Position numbers and translations under genes: made by a program
Part shown: positions 55,261 to 64,000 of the stretch, piece after piece
Position numbering within the stretch: position 1 is the first letter of the stretch
Layout of the letters: every line of letters begins with the position of its first letter
Source: Ailanthus altissimus
Lineage: Eukaryota; Streptophyta; Magnoliopsida; Sapindales; Simaroubaceae
Reading direction: 5' to 3'
Length of the DNA stretch: 64,000 bases
Assembly: GCA_946807835.1 (NCBI GenBank)
Contig: OX327684.1
Span: 35,586,501 to 35,650,500 of the forward strand
The notes under the pieces: model-generated
What the model was told of the DNA's origin: nothing
Database searches by the model: none
The model's input: only the letters and a program-made list of their open reading frames with translations

Positions 55261-57958
55261 TGTCACGCCTCAGACCCAAAAGACCTAACACACGAGATCA
55301 CTTACATTCATTCAATAATACTTAAACATTCATTTTAATTTCTTTCAGAATTATAGTAATTGAATTATGACTGGGACAATTAGTAAACCGGAGATACGCA
55401 GAGTTTTCTCAGAGATTAACACTCTACTACGTCACCAGTAGCAACTTTATTACCGGAAGCCCAGAATATATTCATTGCAAATTCTTACTTAAAATCAATC
55501 CATTACTACACTTGGTGAAACTTAAACTAAATCCAACCACACACAATAAAATAATACATAAGTATTTATTCACTAGGGACAAATCAAATATCTTATCCCA
55601 CGTGTCCCCAAATGAAACACTTAGCAACCTAACAACTTAGGGAACCCAAGGAACAGCAGAAGCCTTGCCAAATTCGCTAAGCACACATGTACCTTATTTA
55701 CCTGAAATCACCATAAACTATAATGAGTATAAAACTCAGTAAGCATACTAGTTTTTCATATATCAAATACAAATACATATATGTACACAATGCATATGTA
55801 TGATATGCTGTGATCAATCAAAATCATAATCTTATCAAATCACATATCATGTAAGCGCTTACACATTCTTTCAAAACACATAATAGGAATACCATCACTC
55901 AACTACTACTTAGTAGGACTTACATATCACATATCACATAATGAGCCAAATGTCACTCGTAGGTGACATACCGTATGAGAGGAATAGTACAAGTGAGGTC
56001 TTTAAATCACACATATATAACGCTTATGCCCGAAGGTAAAAGCCAAACCCTCACCCTGATCATCGGTGAGTCCTCTCACATGTACCAATACGCCACCACA
56101 CGAATGTGATGACTCACACTTCCTTTAGGTACCAATAGGATCCTCCCTACATACGGAACACATAACATATACCAATCCCAAAGGAAAGGCCACACATAAA
56201 GGCTCCACAATCACATAAAATGCCTACTAAGTTAACAGTGAGTTCAAGTACCCTCAAAATACAAAATATTTCTCATGGACATATTACACTTCAAAAGCTT
56301 TCTTTATTAAACACATCTTATTTTGAAAGCTCACTTACAAAAACACATGTATGTCCATGCTCAATGTCAATGCTCACATTCAGAAACATATATTCACATT
56401 TCATATCAAAATATACGTTGACATAACATAAACATATTCTTAACCCTATTTGTAAAATCATACAAAACAATTACTATGTTTATTGTGATTTCAGTAAAAA
56501 GTCTAGTATACTTACCTCTTAACACTTTCAGCTACAAGGCTTAAATCTCCTTAACCTATCAATGGAGATTAATCCTTTCATAAGCCTCACAATTCACACA
56601 AAATACTTTAAATAGCTTACAAAATTATACACAATGTATTTATCACATCAAATTGGTCTAAATACTTGGTTTCTCAAAACCTGTCATTCTGACCACTTAC
56701 ACTTAACAAAATTCTCTAATACATCAAATGATGTCCAATTACTCCAAAATCAGAATATACCATTCTTGACTCATATATCCTTCTTATATATGAATATTAT
56801 ATCAAATTTCCTACACAATCCATTCCATACACACCATCGAATCCAAACTACAAACCTGACAGGATCAAGATACTTACTGAACAGTATTCAATCTCCCAAT
56901 TTTATAAAATCATATACTAACTAAAAAATTATAAAACTATCACATAATTACTCTTAACACATATCTCAGTCCATGATAAATATTTGGCTTCCAAATAACT
57001 GCCAAAAGTATTTTAAAACTATTTTATTTCATAACTTTAAAAATCTGTTAATCAAATACTACAATGAGCTGATACACTTTAGAAATTCATAACACTTCAA
57101 CCACATTGATCCAAATTCTCATTTCCGAGTATATCATATTAGACATATAAAATTATCATATTCCACAAATTCGTAATTTTTAAAGATTATTCAGCATGTC
57201 AAAAATTATTTTCCACTGTATCATACTGTTTACACAGGAAATTTCCAGAATTCCAGGGTCATTTTGGTAAATTCACTATAAATTCAATTTCTAGAATTTT
57301 CAATCGATTCAAAGTCTCAGATGATCCTTAACATTTCTAATTTCATATACTCAAAATTCAAAACCAGAATCGAATCACAACAATTTATAAAATTCCTAGA
57401 TCAAGAGGTTATCCAGCAGAAATTCCATAATTCATCATGATTTATCAAACTATCTTATAGATCATCATCAATTCTCATATGATCTTACGAAATACACAAC
57501 AAATCCTCAATTATACATATTTCCAGAAATCAAAAATTAAAGAAATTAGCTTAATTAACACCAATAAATTGATAATTAGTTGTGATATACCTCTAAAGAT
57601 CCAAAATTCCAATTTCTTCTTCTCTTTCTCTCTCCTTTATTTCTCTCTTCTCTCTCTTAAAATGGGTAGCTCGACCTAAAAATGGTAAATTAGGGTTTAA
57701 AAGTGTATTTTTATACTAAGAGGCTAATTTTTGGTATTTACAAATTTGCCCCCAAAACTTTCAAAGTATAACAATTTGGTCCCTAAAATAATTCCAAAGT
57801 CTTGCAAATAAACCCAATACTAATAGTATATCCTTAACCTATAAAAATACTACTAATAACAATATATAAATCAGGGATCACCCACATACAAATAAAATAC
57901 GTATATTTATATATATAAATATACATATTATTACCGGTTATGGATACTGGTTACTACA
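55261..57958 (-). mobile_element. Family C solo LTR
   Basis: 2698-bp LTR of family C in minus orientation (TGTAGTAACCAG...GAGGCGTGACA when reverse-complemented) with a perfect AAAGT duplication. It is 156 bp shorter than the array LTRs, mainly from one gap of about 150 bp near the U5 end (around 55315). It shows many scattered substitutions, so it is an older insertion than the array. The internal region was lost by LTR-LTR recombination. Confidence 0.93.
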
Positions 57959-57963
57959 AAAGT

Positions 57964-58245
57964 TACCAGATCTTCCCATGACTTGATTCTGATAACCTTG
58001 ACTTCTTCCTCTGCCTTGCTGGCCTTCTCTTCCATAGTTTCCAAACTGTCTAGAATTATTAAAATTTCCATTGACACCATACTGATTATTTCCACCATAT
58101 CCATTTAAACCTCTTCTACCCAAGTTCACATTTCTTTGATTTTTCTAAGCAAAATTTGCAGTGTAACTATCTTGAAAAACATTTTTACCAAAATTTTGTA
58201 TGTTTCTACTTTCCTAAGTTAAGAGCATTCCATAAGCTTCATTTA
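57964..58245 (-). pseudogene. Copia-3 gag 5' piece
   Basis: A Gly/Asn/Gln-rich linker (RGLNGYGGNNQYGVNGNFN) with upstream FNEAYGMLL, a motif of copia gag, near 58245-58215. Similarity ends there, marking the truncated left end of Copia-3. Confidence 0.72.
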
Positions 58246-59124
58246 AACGGAAGAACAAAAATAAGAAAAAAGGAAATGAGTACTCCCCCCACCCCAATAT
58301 CATATTTTATTATTGTCTTATCATATTTTGAGAGAGAGAGAATTATTTTTCTGACTTAAGTATCGGAATGTCTTCGCCGGAACTCACCTCAACAAAATTA
58401 TTCTTAAACTTGTGTTCGTATTTTCTTTGCAAACTCCCTACCACTAGTGACAAACAAAAAGTTCAAGTCTATGCTAATCGCTCTCGTCGAGACGAGGTCC
58501 AAATTTGATTCTTCATTATAAACAAATCTAAGACTCGTTAACCTAGATAACCATTTATTCAAGTTAACAAAAAATTTATGCTAAGTTTATTAAATTTGGT
58601 GTGTTGTAACATAAAAGTTAAATAATTTAATAAAATATTTAAAGACATTTAACCCAAAAAAAAAAAAAACTTTAATGCATTGTAATATTGTATAAGATGT
58701 ATTGTAGACTGACCAACACAACCCGAAAAAACTTCACTTATTTGGCATGAACGAATGAATGAACATCGTTGTTTCTACTTTATAAAATAGGAGACTCTTC
58801 TTCTTCTTGTTGATACACATTACCCATCATTCGTTTTGTGAATCTAGCTCAAGCTATTTGTGCATTAGAAAATCGATCCATTATTTAAATGCAAATATAA
58901 AGCAAAAAGGTTCATGATTCATGCTTTATTAGTTTATTTATTTATTTACTTTTCATTTGTTCATTTTTCAAGACATCAACTCCTTTCACATATTTCACAT
59001 TTTCCAAGCCTTTACAGATTATAATATGGTAGTAACGGGCATCCAAAATTTTGGGCTCGATTAGGCTCATAACCCATATAAATGGAATTTGGACCCATAG
59101 CTGATCCAATTAGATACTAGTTAC
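58246..59124. other. Intergenic region before RPS13
   Basis: No gene. AT-rich with a GAGAGAGAGAG run near 58331. The RPS13 promoter begins in the right part. Confidence 0.5.
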
Positions 59125-59278
59125 TGGGCCGATATTGGGCCAACCAGCTTGGACATGGAAAAAAGAAGATCTCATTTCGTTGCTCCAAACGCAAAAGAAA
59201 CAAAACCAAAGGCACCGGTGCAATTAGAAAAGCTAATAAAAACCCTGAAGTGTCCGAATTTTTTCAATGCTAGGGTTT
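59125..59278 (+). promoter_or_regulatory. RPS13 promoter: two site II motifs and a telo-box
   Basis: TGGGCC at 59125-59130 and at 59136-59141 are site II elements. TAGGGTTT at 59271-59278 is a telo-box (AAACCCTA) in reverse. This pair is the usual signature of plant ribosomal-protein promoters, giving growth-linked expression through TCP factors and telo-box binding proteins. Confidence 0.75.
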
Positions 59279-59342
59279 CTTTCGGCCAAGTGAAGGGAGG
59301 AGTAACACTTCAGAGGACAGCGAAACTCAACATTCTGCCACC

Positions 59343-60959
<1,617 letters not shown>

Positions 60960-61489
60960 GTAAGATTTACTTGGTTCCAGCTTTTGTGCAGTTTGGGATT
61001 GTACCCTCAGACAAGCAGGACTCGATTTTTGTTTTTTAATTTATAGAAGACTTCATGAGAGTGAGTTGAGCTGATTAGGAAGGACAAAATGTTTGATATA
61101 TTGAACTAATTCATTAATTGTTCTTTTTCTAAACTTTTCTGTGATCATCAAAGATCTCTTTTTTTTTTCTACTTTCAGATTTTAAATTATGGTAATGATG
61201 GGTCTTAGAAGCATGATTTTCTCATTTGAGTATGGAAAATTTAATGGGTTGTCCCAGAATGGTGGTTTGCATGACCTGTTATACACTGTTCTTGGAGAAT
61301 CTCCTAGCTCCTGTCTTGTACTTTCTTAGATGGTGGTGGCTACTCATTTGCTATTCAACCGAATTGTTAGAATGATTTTTAATATTGACCGGCGGTGGTT
61401 ACTCATTTGCTATGTAGTCGAATGGTTAGAACGTTTTTTAGTTTTGAAATAATTGTTACCATAGTCTTGGAAATCAGCAATGCAAAACT
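60960..61489. other. RPS13 3' region
   Basis: 3' UTR and intergenic DNA. A short direct repeat (GGTGGTGGCTACTCATTTGC and GGCGGTGGTTACTCATTTGC) lies near 61332 and 61391. Confidence 0.45.
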
Positions 61490-61910
61490 CCATATGAATT
61501 TCACTACGGTGCTTTTATTCCTCCACTTTAACAGAGTACCTATCAGCTTCCTCCATTTGTAAGTTTGAATCTGTGTTGTTTGTATTCCTTTACTTTCAAC
61601 AGAGTATCCAATAGTGTGATCCCATTAGTTTCATTCCTCCATTACATTTTATTCCTCCACTTCAAACAGAGAATCCTTACTTTTTATTCAGCCATTTTGA
61701 ACTGAGTACCCATATTTTATTCTTCCATTTGTAGGTTTGAATATGTGCCCTTTGTCTTTTCTCCCCCATTTTAAATTAGTACGCATTTCCTTCGGTTCCT
61801 TCATTTGTAAGTTCGAATCCGTGCCCGTTGGCTTTTATTTCCCCATTTTAAACAGAGTACCGCATTAGATTCTATTCCTCCATTTGTAAATTTGAATCTG
61901 TATTTGCTAT
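61490..61910. repeat. Degenerate minisatellite, about 80-bp period
   Basis: Repeated units contain CTCCATTTGTAAGTTTGAATCTGTG and ATTTTAAACAGAGTACC variants. The TTTGAATCTGTG word recurs near 61563, 61736, 61812 and 61891. Non-coding. Confidence 0.75.
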
Positions 61911-62751
61911 CTGTATTATGATGCATGCTGTAGTGATATTAACTATAAATATGATAACAGTATCCTGAAACAATGAAGATGTCTAATGATCTTATTACCA
62001 AAAAGATGCACTCATGCAAGCCAAATGTTATATAAGTTTAAAATGTCCGTGTATTTACGTTATTGATTTTTAAATTAAATAAATAATTTAATAAGTTGGT
62101 AATTCTTTAGTATTTAATGAATAATTGCTGTAGTATCTTTTCTGTAAGATTAAATTTAGAAGGAATATTAAATGTATTAATTCCTCATTAAATTGTGAAT
62201 GCATTTACAATTCTCCAAATCCTAATTTGTTAATCTTAAATAGTATCCATCTTCAAACACTGGGTCAAAGAATAAAGAGAGAAATTTTAGAGAGATGAGA
62301 GAGGCTATCTGATTATTAAAATTATAATAATTCCAAATTCCAATTATAGTTTTCAACAATTTTCACTACATTAAATATTTTAGTATTAACGGCTAATTAT
62401 TGGATTTATTTTAAAGTTTCACAAACGATGGAAATGAGTATTGGGATGGTGAGGGGACGGGTATAGCATCATCAAGAAGAGACGAAGAGTGAGTGATGCC
62501 GCTAGTGAAGAGTGAACAGGACGAGGGGTGTAGACAGAAGGGGAATGGGAAAGTTCATGCTAATGGGTATTGTTCTTTCGAGCACATTCTGAACTTCACC
62601 TTCAAGATCTACCATATTTGTGAAATAAGCGAGTACATTAACATATTCTTTCTGAGAATTTGTTTATTTATTTATAAATTTCCACCCACTGCGAACCAAC
62701 CGCATCACCATTGTACTGAGATTAGCAATCGCAAGAGAGATTCTGTAAACC
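61911..62751. other. Intergenic region upstream of TPT1
   Basis: AT-rich with no supported gene. The last 250 bases are more balanced and probably include the TPT1 promoter and leader. Confidence 0.45.
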
Positions 62752-63927
62752 ATGTGGGCTTGTGTGAGTGTGAGCAGCATCATCAGCACTAGAATACTAC
62801 GTGACTGCCGTGGTGTTCCTATCAGTGCTTCCTCCTCGTCATCTCTGCTCTCACGGTCTCTTTCCCTTTGTTTCCCGCATCAGAGCTCGTCCTTCGCATC
62901 TTTCGCTCAATTGAATGAAAAGTAATGTTTTTCCTCAAGTGATTCTTTTAGTTATTGAAAAACTGTAACTTGTTTTATTTTATTTGGTGAAGAAAACTAC
63001 GTTTCTTCTGCATGACTAGCTCCACGAACGTTCTTTGTTTGGTTGAAATGAAAAAGATTTGGCGTATTTTCTAAAGTAAATTTGTTTACGTGGACAGTGG
63101 TGGTGTTGGTAGAGGAAGTTTTGAGATGAAAAATGATGGAGAAAGATCGAGAGGCGGTCCTGGCGATGTTGGTGGTTGTGGCAGCGGAGGCAAAGACAAG
63201 ATTGAAGCTCTTGGTAGACTGTTGTAAGCCCAATTATGTGGCTTAACTTCACTATTAACATCCTTATTTGTTTCATTTTTTAAAGAACGTTCCAAGTTCA
63301 ATTAGAGATGACTTTCATAAAAATTAAAAGTAAAAAGAATAATGATAATCCTGTCTCGCTTAGCTTAGCCAAATGGCGATTTAATCTTAGCTGGGGGGTA
63401 GTTTACGTTCTCCCCTCTCCCAAATGAACAAAGTAATAATTTTGCAATATGTCATGTTTGTTCTTTCTAGTGCATTATGTGCACATTCTTTTGTTAATTC
63501 ATGTAATATATGTTCAGGATACGCATTTTACGTCATTTCGCTATCGAGTTAAATCTGAATATGCGGAGTGATGGATACGTCAAAGTTCAAGATTTACTCA
63601 AACTGAACTTGAAAACATTTGCCCAGATTCCATTGAGATCGCACACTGTTGAAGATATCAGGGAGGTTGGTCCAGCTCAATGCTTCACTATCCACTATTT
63701 TTTGTTTTTAAACCAAATAATACAAATCCTGTAAAATGATGCTCTTTTTGTTAGGCTTGTGTTCCCCGCTTGATGCTTTGGAAGTTAATATTCTTTTCCA
63801 GTCATTTGCATTTTGCTTGTCTAATGCTTAACTTCAGGCCGTCAGAAGGGATGACAAGCAGCGATTTAGTCTCGTGGAGGAGAACGGAGAGCTTTTAATA
63901 CGTGCAAACCAAGGCCACACAATTATG
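62752..63927 (+). CDS. TPT1: tRNA 2'-phosphotransferase (TPT1/KptA), partial, first four exons
   Basis: TPT1 removes the 2'-phosphate left at the splice junction of tRNA, passing it to NAD+. Exons are 62752-62921, 63098-63223, 63518-63665 and 63838-63927; the gene runs off the right edge after a GTAATA donor. Junctions agree in phase. Exon 1 codes for a Ser/Arg-rich N-terminus (MWACVSVSSIISTRILRD, later SASSSSSLLSRS) with no acidic residue for its first 17 positions, like an organelle transit peptide. The catalytic domain starts in exon 2 (DKIEALGRLL). R104-H105 (RILRHF) is the conserved Arg-His, followed by MRSDGYVKVQDLL, and then DDKQRFSLVEENGELLIRANQGHTI in exon 4. If exon 1 is not used, ATG 63126 in exon 2 would start a shorter form. 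C-terminal half not visible. Confidence 0.88.
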
Positions 63928-64000
63928 GTAATATATCCTTACATAACTGCTACATATACCAATGGGTGTTTATGGCAAGATCATTGTTTATCCTTTCAAA

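Larger units (their letters stand above)
31080..58245 (-). mobile_element. Copia-3: truncated Copia element, split by three insertions
   Basis: The outermost layer of the nest. Four minus-strand pieces form one copia polyprotein when the insertions are removed: gag (58245-57964), zinc knuckle and protease (55255-54889), integrase (52720-51527) and RT-RNase H (33028-31080). Coding sense continues across each junction. For example GRIY (51530s) joins ARHVTFDETCFP (33020s). The 5' LTR and the start of gag are missing, so it was 5'-truncated. Stops and frame changes are many. It is the oldest element of the cluster. Confidence 0.88.

Noticed and set aside
62493..62792. 99-codon plus-strand frame upstream of TPT1
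   Set aside because: No domain, and it overlaps the TPT1 start exon in another phase. The spliced TPT1 model explains the region better.

Overview
The window is nuclear DNA of a flowering plant, most likely a eudicot, possibly woody; I cannot name the species. The evidence is short-intron plant genes (a DUF1442 gene, a LRR receptor-like kinase, cytosolic ribosomal protein S13 and a tRNA 2'-phosphotransferase), an AT-rich background, and many LTR retrotransposons with the plant-type TGGTATCAGAGC primer site. About half of the 64 kb is transposable-element sequence.

Layout. 1-2.7 kb: AT-rich intergenic DNA. 2.8-8.7 kb: a dead DUF1442 gene on the minus strand whose first exon is split by a decayed Copia element (Copia-1, about 3524-8654). 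10.3-15.2 kb: a structurally intact Copia element (Copia-2) with one unbroken 1309-codon gag-pol frame and a GTTAA target duplication. 16.8-17.6 kb: an intact two-exon DUF1442 gene. 17.6-26.9 kb: AT-rich repeats, a large foldback, a gene-less duplicate of the DUF1442 upstream region and a PPR gene fragment. 26.9-29.6 kb: a four-exon LRR receptor-like pseudokinase, minus strand. 31.1-58.2 kb: a nested retrotransposon cluster. 59.3-61.0 kb: the RPS13 gene. 61.5-61.9 kb: a minisatellite. 62.75 kb to the edge: the 5' part of a TPT1/KptA gene with a transit-peptide-like first exon.

The nest can be read layer by layer from target-site duplications. A 5'-truncated Copia (Copia-3, minus) was hit three times: by a 2.2-kb LTR-like element B1 (GTATA duplication), by a relative in the opposite orientation, B2, and by a solo LTR of family C (AAAGT duplication). 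B1 was then hit by family C itself (GTATG duplication). The family C insertion is not a simple LTR-internal-LTR element. It is LTR-internal-LTR-internal-LTR with a 6690-bp period and only a handful of differences between units.

The most striking content is the family C internal region. It has the primer site and polypurine tract of a Ty3/gypsy chromovirus-type element but no recognisable gag or pol. It carries instead, antisense to the element, an intact intronless LOG gene (cytokinin-activating phosphoribohydrolase, 221 aa) and an intact unknown 397-aa frame. Each has a TATA box shortly upstream of its ATG. Both genes are present twice in the array. This is a non-autonomous retroelement that appears to carry a plant-hormone activation gene as cargo, and it has been doubled by recombination. 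Functions beyond these sequence features are inference.
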